From: an uncultured Bacilli bacterium
GTDB taxonomy: Bacteria; Bacillota_I; Bacilli_A; RF39; UBA660
NCBI GenBank assembly: GCA_947632685.1
Contig: CANRQD010000084.1
Coordinates: forward strand, 1 to 5,341
Direction of reading: 5' to 3'
DNA length: 5,341 nt
Below are positions 1 to 5,275 of this stretch, piece after piece. The translations under genes and the position numbers were made by a program. Numbering within the stretch: position 1 is the stretch's first letter; each line of letters starts with the position of its first letter. Below the pieces are notes generated by a model. The model saw only the letters and a list, made by a program, of their open reading frames with translations. It was not told the origin of the DNA and made no database searches.

Positions 1-125
1 CTGTTCCTGTTACAGTTAAAGGTACTTGGAATGAAAATAGTAATGAATATGAGTATACAAATTTTGGAACACCTATTGAGGAAAATAAAAATACTAAAGA
101 GCAACAAGTACAAAAGAAAAAGTAG
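1..125 (+). CDS. 3' end of an unidentified hydrophilic protein (partial)
   Basis: Reading from base 3, this frame stays open for 40 codons and ends at TAG 123-125; the start lies outside the window. The other two plus frames are poorer: one stops at bases 17-19 and the other gives a low-complexity read. The visible residues begin VPVTVKGTWNE, contain an aromatic and polar stretch (EYEYTNFGTP), and finish in a charged Lys/Gln tail ending QKKK. This looks like the end of a beta-rich domain followed by a disordered basic tail. There is no membrane segment in the visible part. I do not recognise the family and assign no function. rpmB starts 74 bp downstream with its own promoter-like sequence, so the two are probably separate units. 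That it is a real coding end is fairly likely; its identity is unknown. Confidence 0.55.
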   Translation, partial: VPVTVKGTWNENSNEYEYTNFGTPIEENKNTKEQQVQKKK

Positions 126-126
126 A

Positions 127-161
127 TTTCATTTGACTTTATACTTATAATATGATAAAGT
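127..161 (+). promoter_or_regulatory. probable sigma-A promoter of rpmB
   Basis: TTGACT at 133-138 matches five of six -35 bases. After a 17-bp spacer comes TAAAGT at 156-161, a weak -10 preceded by the extended motif TGa at 153-155. Competing -10 boxes (TATAAT 146-151, TATGAT 151-156) lie in the same stretch but have no well-spaced -35. The exact boxes are therefore uncertain, although the 74-bp gap is clearly promoter-like. Transcription would start near 168 and give a leader of about 30 nt. Confidence 0.45.
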
Positions 162-163
162 TA
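134..163 (+). repeat. 9-bp inverted repeat across the rpmB promoter
   Basis: TGACTTTAT (134-142) pairs with ATAAAGTTA (155-163), with one G-T pair and a 12-nt spacer. The arms coincide with the proposed -35 and -10 boxes. It could be an operator-like dyad or a weak hairpin at the end of the upstream transcript. No T-tract follows, so a terminator is unlikely. In DNA this AT-rich it may also be chance. Confidence 0.35.
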
Positions 164-199
164 TAAAAGCAAAGAAGAAGAACTAAAGGAGGAATTAGT

Positions 200-373
200 A
201 TGGCTAAAAATTTATCATGTAAAACTCCAAACTCTGCTAATAACAGATCACATGCTTGTAATAAATCAAAAAGACAACAAAAACCAAACTTACAAGTAAT
301 TAGACTTGAGGATGGAACAAGAGTTAGAATCTCTGCTAAAGAGAAAAAAACATCAATGAAAAATGCTGCATAG
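200..373 (+). CDS. rpmB: 50S ribosomal protein bL28
   Basis: This is a 57-residue basic protein of the large ribosomal subunit, too short to appear as a long ORF. It shows the bL28 signature in order: MAK at the start, ANNRSHACNKSKR at residues 13-25 (family form GNNRSHAxNxTKR), KPNLQ at 28-32, and a beta strand TRVRISAKEKK at 40-50 corresponding to the family's VxVSARxLK. It is about five residues shorter than the 62-residue Bacillus protein. The tail is SMKNAA instead of the usual KSGKVERV. Cys7 and Cys20 are present, but a full zinc site is not evident. The ATG follows a strong AAAGGAGG (185-192) at 7-nt spacing, which fixes the start. It appears monocistronic, with a promoter in the 74-bp gap upstream and a terminator overlapping its stop. 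It converges on the minus-strand gene ending at 411. Confidence 0.93.
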   Translation: MAKNLSCKTPNSANNRSHACNKSKRQQKPNLQVIRLEDGTRVRISAKEKKTSMKNAA

Positions 374-387
374 TAGTATTTTTTTTT
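359..387 (+). terminator. rpmB intrinsic terminator, overlapping the stop codon
   Basis: AATGCTG (362-368) pairs with TAGTATT (374-380), including two G-U pairs, around loop CATAG. Flanking A bases at 359-361 can pair with the first T bases that follow, and the T-tract runs 379-387. The rpmB stop codon (371-373) lies in the loop. The stem is weak in GC but has the right geometry and position. Confidence 0.55.
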
Positions 388-389
388 GC

Positions 390-415
390 AAAAAAATAAG
401 TAACAAGTACTTATT
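390..415 (-). terminator. intrinsic terminator of the 208-residue membrane protein gene
   Basis: On the minus strand, AATAAGTA (415-408) pairs perfectly with TACTTATT (402-395) around the 5-nt loop 407-403, followed immediately by a run of T (396-390). The TAA stop codon (413-411) lies inside the first arm. The hairpin is also symmetric on the plus strand, where it could act as a backup stop for rpmB read-through, though without a following T-tract. Confidence 0.65.
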
Positions 416-1037
416 CACATAATACATCTCCACTTTTAGCTATCTTTTGTTTTACAGATTTTGATGTTTCATTTAAAGTATTTACAATCTGAATTTGATC
501 ATTTTTTGGGACTTTTTTAATATCAAGAATTTTTAAATCAATATTTATCGTTATTGTTAATTTATTATTAGTAAAACTTTGATTTACTTTTAAACCTTCT
601 ATATTTGAAAGTTTACCTAATAAATCTGCATATTTTCCACTTATAACTCTTATATTATTAGGACCAATATCACTATATTCCATAGGTTCTATAGTTCTTA
701 CCTCATTTACAGTTTGAAGATTCTTATTTTCAAAAATATAAGTATATTCAGTTTTAGTATTTAAACCAAGAGTTTGATCTTCTACTTTCTTTTTACATTT
801 TAATATATTCTCATCTTTTATAATTTCTTCTTTATTATTTTTTTCTAGATTAATTCCTAAAAAATCTATTATATTATTATATAATCCCCCTATTATCATT
901 AGTACAGCGCCAATTATTGTTAATGTTATAGGAATAACTAAGTTTTTTCGTTGCTTTTCTTTAATTTCTATTTTTTCTTGTTCTTCACCTAATGCTAGTA
1001 ACTCTTTATTATCTTTCTTTTTTATTTTCCTTGCCAT
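411..1037 (-). CDS. single-pass membrane protein with extracytoplasmic domain, unknown function
   Basis: 208 residues. Residues 1-32 are very rich in Lys and Glu, with KIKKKDNK near the start and a Glu/Lys helix-like stretch. Residues 33-53 form one hydrophobic segment (LVIPITLTIIGAVLMIIGGL). The positive charges before it predict N-terminus inside and residues from about 54 outside. The outer part has a linker to about 80, then alternating beta-like and helical segments: TEYTYIF, a conserved-looking IRVISGKYADLLGKL helix, and LTITINIDLKIL. It has only two cysteines, Cys81 and Cys207, bracketing the outer domain and able in principle to form a disulfide. The layout loosely recalls small anchored lipoproteins of the YehR/DUF1307 type, but there is no lipobox and I do not claim membership. 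The ATG is preceded by AGGGG at 4-nt spacing. The gene has its own extended -10 and terminator. Confidence 0.8.
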   Translation of the reverse strand: MARKIKKKDNKELLALGEEQEKIEIKEKQRKNLVIPITLTIIGAVLMIIGGLYNNIIDFLGINLEKNNKEEIIKDENILKCKKKVEDQTLGLNTKTEYTYIFENKNLQTVNEVRTIEPMEYSDIGPNNIRVISGKYADLLGKLSNIEGLKVNQSFTNNKLTITINIDLKILDIKKVPKNDQIQIVNTLNETSKSVKQKIAKSGDVLCE

Positions 1038-1058
1038 AATACCCCTACTTTCTATTTA

Positions 1059-1067
1059 ATTATATCA
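1059..1067 (-). promoter_or_regulatory. extended -10 promoter of the 208-residue gene
   Basis: The minus strand reads TGATATAAT from 1067 to 1059: a perfect TATAAT with the extended TGn element. The -35 position is only a T/C-rich tract, part of the typA terminator, so the extended -10 would carry most of the recognition. Transcription would begin near 1052, leaving about 15 nt that include the AGGGG ribosome binding site at 1046-1042. Confidence 0.6.
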
Positions 1068-1076
1068 AAGATTTAT

Positions 1077-1119
1077 AAAAAAAAAAGAAAAACAAGTCGA
1101 ATTAATTATTTTTCTTTTT
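1077..1119 (-). terminator. typA intrinsic terminator
   Basis: On the minus strand AAAAAGAAAAA (1119-1109) is perfectly complementary to TTTTTCTTTTT (1092-1082), an 11-bp stem with a 16-nt loop holding the TAA stop (1104-1102). T bases continue to 1077. The first arm is the Lys-rich 3' end of the typA reading frame itself. The stem is almost all A-T, so strength is uncertain, but nothing else in the 64-bp gap looks like a terminator. Confidence 0.5.
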
Positions 1120-2919
1120 AGCATCAAATTTTTTACGTTCTTCTGTATTTAAAATTCTTTTTCTAATACGAATAAAATTTGGAGTTACTTCTACTAACTC
1201 ATCAGAGTTAATATAATCAAGTGCATATTCAAGGGTAATAGGTCTTGGTCTTTTTAGAACAACAGTATGATCACTTCCAGCAGCACGTACATTAGTAAGA
1301 TTTTTACCTTTTGTTACATTTACTGCTAAATCATTATCACGATTACATTCACCTACAACCATACCTTCATAAACTTCCACACCTGGTTCAATAAACATAA
1401 CTCCTCTATCTTCTAAGTTACCAATTGAATATGCTGTTGATGAGCCACTATCAACTGATACTAAAACACCAAGTTTCCTCTCACCTACATCAACTGTTTC
1501 TACTTTAGCATATTCTTTAAATGTATGATTCATTATACCATAACCTTTAGTTAAAGTCATAAAATCTGTTGAAAATCCAATTAAACCTCTAGATGGAATA
1601 GTATAATTAAGTCTTACTTGATTTTCAAAATTAGTCATATTATCCATTTTAGCGCCACGAAGCCCAAGTTGTTCAATAACACTACCTACACTATCTTCTG
1701 GTACTTCTATTTGTAAATCTTCATATGGTTCCATTTGAACCCCATCTATTTCTTTTATAATTACACTTGGTTTAGATACTTCTAATTCAAAACCTTCACG
1801 TCGCATATTTTCAATTAAAATACCTAAATGAAGTTCTCCACGACCTGATACTAAAAATGATTCATTAGTTGCAGGTTCTACTTTTAGACTTACATCTCTT
1901 TGAGTTTCTCTAAATAATCTCTCCTCTAATTTTCTAGCTGTTACTATTTTTCCATCACGTCCAACAAATGGAGATGAATTTGCACCAAAAGTCATTTGTA
2001 AAGTTGGTTCATCGATATGTAATACTGGTAATGGGATAATATTTGAAGTATCACATATTGTTTCTCCTACTGAAATATCAGCAAGTCCTGCGATTGCTAT
2101 TATATCTCCTGCCTCTGCAGATTCTATTTCAATTCTTTTATAACCATAAAAGCCAAATAATTTTTGAATTCTAAACTGTTTTGTTCCACCATCTAATCTA
2201 CAACAAGTAACCATTTGACCTGTTTTTATTTGACCATTGTGAACTCTACCAATTCCAATTCTTCCTACAAATTCATTATAATCAAGTAACGCTGGTTGAA
2301 ATTGTAATGGCTTATCTATATCTCCACTAGGTTCTGGTATTTCTTCAATTATTGTATCTAATATTTCAGAAAAGCCTTCAGTTTGAGTAGATAAATCATC
2401 ACTAAAAGAACATGTACCATTAAGTGCACTAGCATAAATAACTTTGAAATCTAATTGATCATCATCTGCACCTAATTCAATAAATAAATCTAATATCTCA
2501 TCTAATACTTTAGAACACCTTGCACTTGGTTTATCTACCTTATTTATTACAACAATTGGTTTTGCTCCAGCTTCAAAAGCTTTCTTTAAAACAAGTCTTG
2601 TTTGAGGCATTGCTCCTTCATAAGCATCAACTACTAATAAAACACCATCAACCATATTCATAATACGCTCAACTTCTCCACCAAAATCAGCATGTCCTGG
2701 AGTATCTAAAATATTAATTCTAGTATCTTTATAATCAAGTGCAGTAGTTTTTGCTAATATAGTAATACCACGTTCACGCTCTAAATCATTTGAATCCATT
2801 GATACATTTGAAACATCTTCATTATCACGAAACATACCTGAATGTTTTAAGATTCCATCTACCAATGTAGTTTTACCATGATCGACGTGAGCAATAATTG
2901 CTACATTTCTTTTTTTCAT
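1102..2919 (-). CDS. typA: ribosome-associated translational GTPase TypA/BipA
   Basis: A 605-residue GTPase, full length for the family (about 605-615). It is related to EF-G and LepA, binds the 70S ribosome, and in studied bacteria aids 50S assembly and growth at low temperature or under stress. GTP-binding motifs are intact: AHVDHGKT (10-17), switch I RGITI (50-54), DTPGH (72-76), NKVD (126-129), and the SA motif of G5 at 164-165. Next come a beta-barrel domain II (about 205-290, FVGRIGIGRV), an EF-G-like domain III with SSPFVGRDGK, a domain V-like region (EPYEDLQIEVPE, then RGAKMDNM), and the TypA-specific C-terminal domain with NLTNVRAAGSDHTVVLKRPR. A longer in-frame start (TTG at 2943) exists, but the ATG at 2919 is preferred because AAGGAAG lies 8 nt before it and homologues begin just before this point. 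It is flanked by its own promoter and terminator, with no sign of operon partners. Confidence 0.97.
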   Translation of the reverse strand: MKKRNVAIIAHVDHGKTTLVDGILKHSGMFRDNEDVSNVSMDSNDLERERGITILAKTTALDYKDTRINILDTPGHADFGGEVERIMNMVDGVLLVVDAYEGAMPQTRLVLKKAFEAGAKPIVVINKVDKPSARCSKVLDEILDLFIELGADDDQLDFKVIYASALNGTCSFSDDLSTQTEGFSEILDTIIEEIPEPSGDIDKPLQFQPALLDYNEFVGRIGIGRVHNGQIKTGQMVTCCRLDGGTKQFRIQKLFGFYGYKRIEIESAEAGDIIAIAGLADISVGETICDTSNIIPLPVLHIDEPTLQMTFGANSSPFVGRDGKIVTARKLEERLFRETQRDVSLKVEPATNESFLVSGRGELHLGILIENMRREGFELEVSKPSVIIKEIDGVQMEPYEDLQIEVPEDSVGSVIEQLGLRGAKMDNMTNFENQVRLNYTIPSRGLIGFSTDFMTLTKGYGIMNHTFKEYAKVETVDVGERKLGVLVSVDSGSSTAYSIGNLEDRGVMFIEPGVEVYEGMVVGECNRDNDLAVNVTKGKNLTNVRAAGSDHTVVLKRPRPITLEYALDYINSDELVEVTPNFIRIRKRILNTEERKKFDAKKKNN

Positions 2920-2927
2920 ATTTAACA

Positions 2928-2934
2928 CTTCCTT
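2928..2934 (-). promoter_or_regulatory. typA ribosome binding site that decides the start
   Basis: AAGGAAG reads from 2934 to 2928 on the minus strand, 8 nt before the ATG at 2919. It lies inside the reading frame that would be used from the upstream TTG at 2943. It therefore supports the ATG and argues against the 8-residue N-terminal extension. Confidence 0.8.
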
Positions 2935-2946
2935 GCAACGCAAACG

Positions 2947-2955
2947 ATTATATCA
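2947..2955 (-). promoter_or_regulatory. extended -10 promoter of typA
   Basis: The minus strand reads TGATATAAT from 2955 to 2947, identical to the element before the 208-residue gene. At 17-bp spacing the -35 position (2975-2970) is TAGTAT, a poor match that lies inside the upstream gene's terminator stem. Transcription would start near 2940, about 21 nt before the start codon, just clear of the AAGGAAG site. Confidence 0.65.
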
Positions 2956-2961
2956 TATCTT

Positions 2962-2992
2962 AAAAAAAAATACTAGTATTTCATAGTATTTT
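2962..2992 (-). terminator. intrinsic terminator of the NagZ-like gene
   Basis: On the minus strand AAAATACTA (2992-2984) pairs perfectly with TAGTATTTT (2975-2967) around an 8-nt loop, and the T run continues to 2962. It lies 14 bp past the stop codon. The downstream arm and T-tract occupy the typA -35 and spacer, so terminator and promoter are interleaved. Confidence 0.7.
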
Positions 2993-3006
2993 ATTTTTAT
3001 TTTACT

Positions 3007-4416
3007 TTACTTACTATTAAACATTAATCCTTTATAATATTTCCATGCTAATACTTTAAATGCCAATCTATCAATTAATGATTCACTAATTACTTTTTTT
3101 TCTATTGCATCTTTAATTGAACTATAACTTTTATCATAATCAGTTGTAATTAATAAATTATTTCCTGCTAACACAGCTTTTACTGCTGCATCTTCTATTT
3201 CAGATACCGCTCCCATGGCTAAATCATCTGTAATAACTACACCAGTAAATCCTAATTCATTTCTCAATAAATTATGAACACTTGGTGATAGTGATGCTGC
3301 ATTATCTTTATCAATACTATTTACAATATTATGACTAACTAATACTGCTTCTGCACCTTTATCTATACCTGCCTTAAATGGAGGTAAATCATTTTTCTTA
3401 ATATCTTCTAAACTTCTATTATCAGTATTAGATTCACTATGAGTATCTTTATTATTACCATATCCAGGAAAATGTTTTAAAGTATAGGATACTTTACTCC
3501 CCTTACTTGCATCAATTACAGTTTCTGCAAATTTAGATGTTACATCAGTATTTTCTCCCAAAGCTCTATTATACATATAATCACCTGAATCAGTTGAAAC
3601 ATCTACTACTGGAGCTAAATTAAGATTAAGTCCTAAACTATTTAATAATTCACTTTTTTCTATTGTATCCTCTCTAATTCTATCTAGGCCACCTTCTTGA
3701 TATAATTCTTTAGGGGATTTAAACTTTTGACTTCTTAAATTTGGATTACTACTAACTCTTACAACAGTACCACCCTCTTCATCTACTGCAGTAAGAATTG
3801 GAACTTTAGAAACTTCTTGTAATTCATTCATAGTATTAATAACATCATCTTTTGTTTTATCTTTAAAATCTTTTGCAAAAAACAAATATCCACCAAACTG
3901 TTTATCTTTTAATATTTGCTTTTGATTACTATCAGGATAACGTACTAATAAAATTTGATTTATTTTGTCATCTAAAGATAAATCCTTTAACTTTTTATAA
4001 GCTAAAACGTAATAATCACTAAATATACCATTATCTAAATAATCAGTAGGAATTCCATTTTCATCAGTTATAACACTTTTTATTTTATAACTTATAACTT
4101 TATTACTTTGTGAAAATTTATTTTTATCTAATACCCCTGTATATTCAATAACAACTTCATCTCCAACTGATGCTTTTATATTATCATTACTAAATCTATA
4201 GATAACATTATTACTATCTAATACCGTAATATTATTATCATCTAATTTCATAACAGTTGCTGAAAGTTTTTTTGAATTTTTAGTTTTTGTAATAGTTTTC
4301 TTATTACCATTAAAAGATACTACCGAAAATATACTAATAATAACCAAAATAGCTATCAAGACTGTAGAAAATATATTTTTCTTAAATGTAGAACCTTTTA
4401 TATTACCCTTTTTCAT
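3007..4416 (-). CDS. nagZ: membrane-anchored family-3 glycoside hydrolase, NagZ-like beta-N-acetylhexosaminidase
   Basis: 469 residues. Residues 1-14 are basic and 15-34 form a hydrophobic helix (IFSTVLIAILVIISIFSVV) with no lipobox or clear cleavage site, so it is probably an anchor with the enzyme outside. Residues about 50-115 form a small beta-rich domain (ITVLDSNNVIYRF, GDEVVIEYTG). The GH3 barrel covers about 145-465. It shows DEEGG (212-216), NRALGE (283-288), KHFPGYG (314-320), the Asp324-Thr-His326 general acid/base pair typical of NagZ, and TDDLAM (396-401) with Asp397 as expected nucleophile. The common PGHG is PGYG here, which does not touch the catalytic pair. NagZ enzymes remove GlcNAc from muropeptides during cell wall turnover; that substrate is inferred from family. 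The GH3 C-terminal alpha/beta domain is absent. ATG is preceded by GAGGTGA. It follows the DedA gene by 61 bp. Confidence 0.88.
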   Translation of the reverse strand: MKKGNIKGSTFKKNIFSTVLIAILVIISIFSVVSFNGNKKTITKTKNSKKLSATVMKLDDNNITVLDSNNVIYRFSNDNIKASVGDEVVIEYTGVLDKNKFSQSNKVISYKIKSVITDENGIPTDYLDNGIFSDYYVLAYKKLKDLSLDDKINQILLVRYPDSNQKQILKDKQFGGYLFFAKDFKDKTKDDVINTMNELQEVSKVPILTAVDEEGGTVVRVSSNPNLRSQKFKSPKELYQEGGLDRIREDTIEKSELLNSLGLNLNLAPVVDVSTDSGDYMYNRALGENTDVTSKFAETVIDASKGSKVSYTLKHFPGYGNNKDTHSESNTDNRSLEDIKKNDLPPFKAGIDKGAEAVLVSHNIVNSIDKDNAASLSPSVHNLLRNELGFTGVVITDDLAMGAVSEIEDAAVKAVLAGNNLLITTDYDKSYSSIKDAIEKKVISESLIDRLAFKVLAWKYYKGLMFNSK

Positions 4417-4445
4417 ACATTCACCTCACTATTATTATACTTTTT

Positions 4446-4474
4446 ATTTTATATTATTATGTTTATAATATCAA
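4446..4474 (-). promoter_or_regulatory. candidate promoter of the NagZ-like gene
   Basis: TTGATA (4474-4469) and TAAAAT (4451-4446) are separated by 17 bp on the minus strand, each differing from consensus by one or two bases. This would start transcription near 4439, about 23 nt before the ATG. The same stretch also reads TGATATTAT (4473-4465), an extended -10 like those of typA and the 208-residue gene, giving a leader of about 40 nt. Which is used cannot be settled by eye. Read-through from the DedA gene is also possible. Confidence 0.45.
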
Positions 4475-4477
4475 AGA

Positions 4478-5080
4478 TTAATCATTTTTAATAGACTTCT
4501 TTTTTATTTTTTTATAAAAATAACTAATTATTAATATAACTATTAATATTCTAATAGGAGTTTTTAATTTCCCAGTATAATTATTAACTATAGTCCAACC
4601 ATTTCCTAATGTATATCCAACATATACAAAAATAAATGTCCAAGGAATACTACCAATTGTTGTGTATAAAACAAATTTAGGAAATGATAATCTCATAATT
4701 CCTATTGGTAATGATATTAAAGTTCTAATTATAGGAAAATTTCTACCAATTAAAGCTCCCATCATACCATACTTATTAAACCAAGAATCACTCTTATCCA
4801 AATCTTCTTCTTTCATAAAAAAATATTTACCATACTTTTTTATAAAAGGTCTTCCTCCAAAGTAACCCATAAAATAAATTACAATTGCACAAAAAACACT
4901 TCCAATAAGACCAGTTAAAAATGCTCCCCATAAACTAAAAATTTTTTTTGATGCTAAAATACCACCTGTTGCTAAAATAGCCTCACTAGGAATAATTATA
5001 ATAACTGCTTCTAATACCATACCCAAAAACATACCAAGATAGCCATAATCATTAATTAGATTTAAGATATAATCAATCAT
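4478..5080 (-). CDS. DedA-family (VTT domain) integral membrane protein
   Basis: 200 residues, normal for the family (about 195-220). DedA proteins are membrane transporters or scramblases; characterised members recycle undecaprenyl phosphate (UptA) or flip phosphatidylethanolamine. The match shows as Glu24 in the first re-entrant segment followed by IIPSEAILATGG (29-40, Glu33), GGRPFIKKYGKYF (75-87), and the hallmark GRNFPIIRTLISLPIGIMRL (112-131) with Arg113 and Arg119, six apart as in the essential arginine pair of E. coli YqjA. Trp147 closes the next helix. Hydrophobic segments lie near 14-42, 48-72, 104-125, 134-158 and 174-189, with a Lys-rich tail. Start ATG follows AGGTGA at 4-nt spacing. 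Which lipid it carries cannot be read from sequence. Its neighbour is a cell-wall glycosidase, compatible with an envelope role. No convincing promoter found upstream. Confidence 0.93.
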   Translation of the reverse strand: MIDYILNLINDYGYLGMFLGMVLEAVIIIIPSEAILATGGILASKKIFSLWGAFLTGLIGSVFCAIVIYFMGYFGGRPFIKKYGKYFFMKEEDLDKSDSWFNKYGMMGALIGRNFPIIRTLISLPIGIMRLSFPKFVLYTTIGSIPWTFIFVYVGYTLGNGWTIVNNYTGKLKTPIRILIVILIISYFYKKIKKKSIKND

Positions 5081-5197
5081 AAAATCACCTAAATAATTAT
5101 ATGAAAAAATAAATTAATTTAATTACTCAATATACTATTAATCACATATTATTTAAGTCATTTGATATATTTTTTAGAACTTTTGAAGAGAAAACTG

Positions 5198-5225
5198 TTG
5201 ACAATTTAAATTTTTTTAGTATAAT
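5198..5225 (+). promoter_or_regulatory. consensus sigma-A promoter of tRNA-Gly
   Basis: TTGACA (5198-5203) and TATAAT (5220-5225) are both perfect, with a 16-bp spacer that is a T-rich run. Transcription would start near 5232, about 44 nt before the mature tRNA. This is the strongest promoter in the window, as expected for stable RNA, and tRNAs further downstream may share it. Confidence 0.88.
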
Positions 5226-5235
5226 TGAAATTGTC
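5200..5235 (+). repeat. 8-bp perfect inverted repeat around the tRNA promoter core
   Basis: GACAATTT (5200-5207) is the exact reverse complement of AAATTGTC (5228-5235), with 20 bp between. The left arm overlaps the -35 and the right arm overlaps the expected start of transcription. The position suits an operator, but a chance repeat in AT-rich DNA is possible. Confidence 0.4.
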
Positions 5236-5243
5236 TACTTGAT

Positions 5244-5267
5244 TTAGTCGAGCCAAGGTTCGATTAA
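5244..5267 (+). other. hairpin in the 5' leader of the tRNA-Gly transcript
   Basis: TTAGTCGAGC (5244-5253) pairs with GTTCGATTAA (5258-5267) over 10 bp, including two G-U pairs, around tetraloop CAAG. The hairpin sits between the promoter and the mature tRNA, ending 8 nt before it. No T-tract follows, so it is not an ordinary terminator. The 3' arm includes GTTCGATT, identical to the T-arm core of the adjacent tRNA (5326-5333). It may be a processing or insulating structure, or a remnant of another tRNA. Confidence 0.6.
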
Positions 5268-5275
5268 TTATAATT

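Noticed and set aside
2920..2943. Upstream TTG start adding eight residues to TypA
   Set aside because: The ribosome binding site lies inside this extension, the extension would start only 3 nt from the predicted transcription start, and TypA proteins begin just before the NVAIIAHVDHGKT motif.
4434..4439. Minus-strand TATAAT just upstream of the NagZ-like gene
   Set aside because: The predicted start falls in the GAGGTGA ribosome binding site, so the boxes further upstream are more likely.
4452..4470. Short AT hairpin after the DedA gene (TATTAT / ATAATA)
   Set aside because: The stem is only 6 A-T pairs and no T-tract follows, so it is not a convincing terminator.
4662..4865. 67-codon open frame on the plus strand
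   Set aside because: It lies wholly antisense within the DedA-family gene, has no ribosome binding site or recognisable protein features, and reflects the codon bias of the real gene.
5096..5101. Minus-strand TATAAT just upstream of the DedA gene
   Set aside because: Transcription from it would begin within the AGGTGA ribosome binding site, and no -35 is properly spaced (the nearest, TTGAGT, is 23 bp away).
5081..5197. Search for a small gene, riboswitch or T-box in the divergent gap
   Set aside because: The stretch is A/T-rich with frequent stops in all frames, and no conserved T-box or riboswitch core was seen. It holds nothing I can support beyond the upstream region of the DedA gene.
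5266..5275. Palindrome AATTATAATT directly before the tRNA
   Set aside because: It is low-complexity A/T sequence of a kind found throughout the window; nothing sets it apart.
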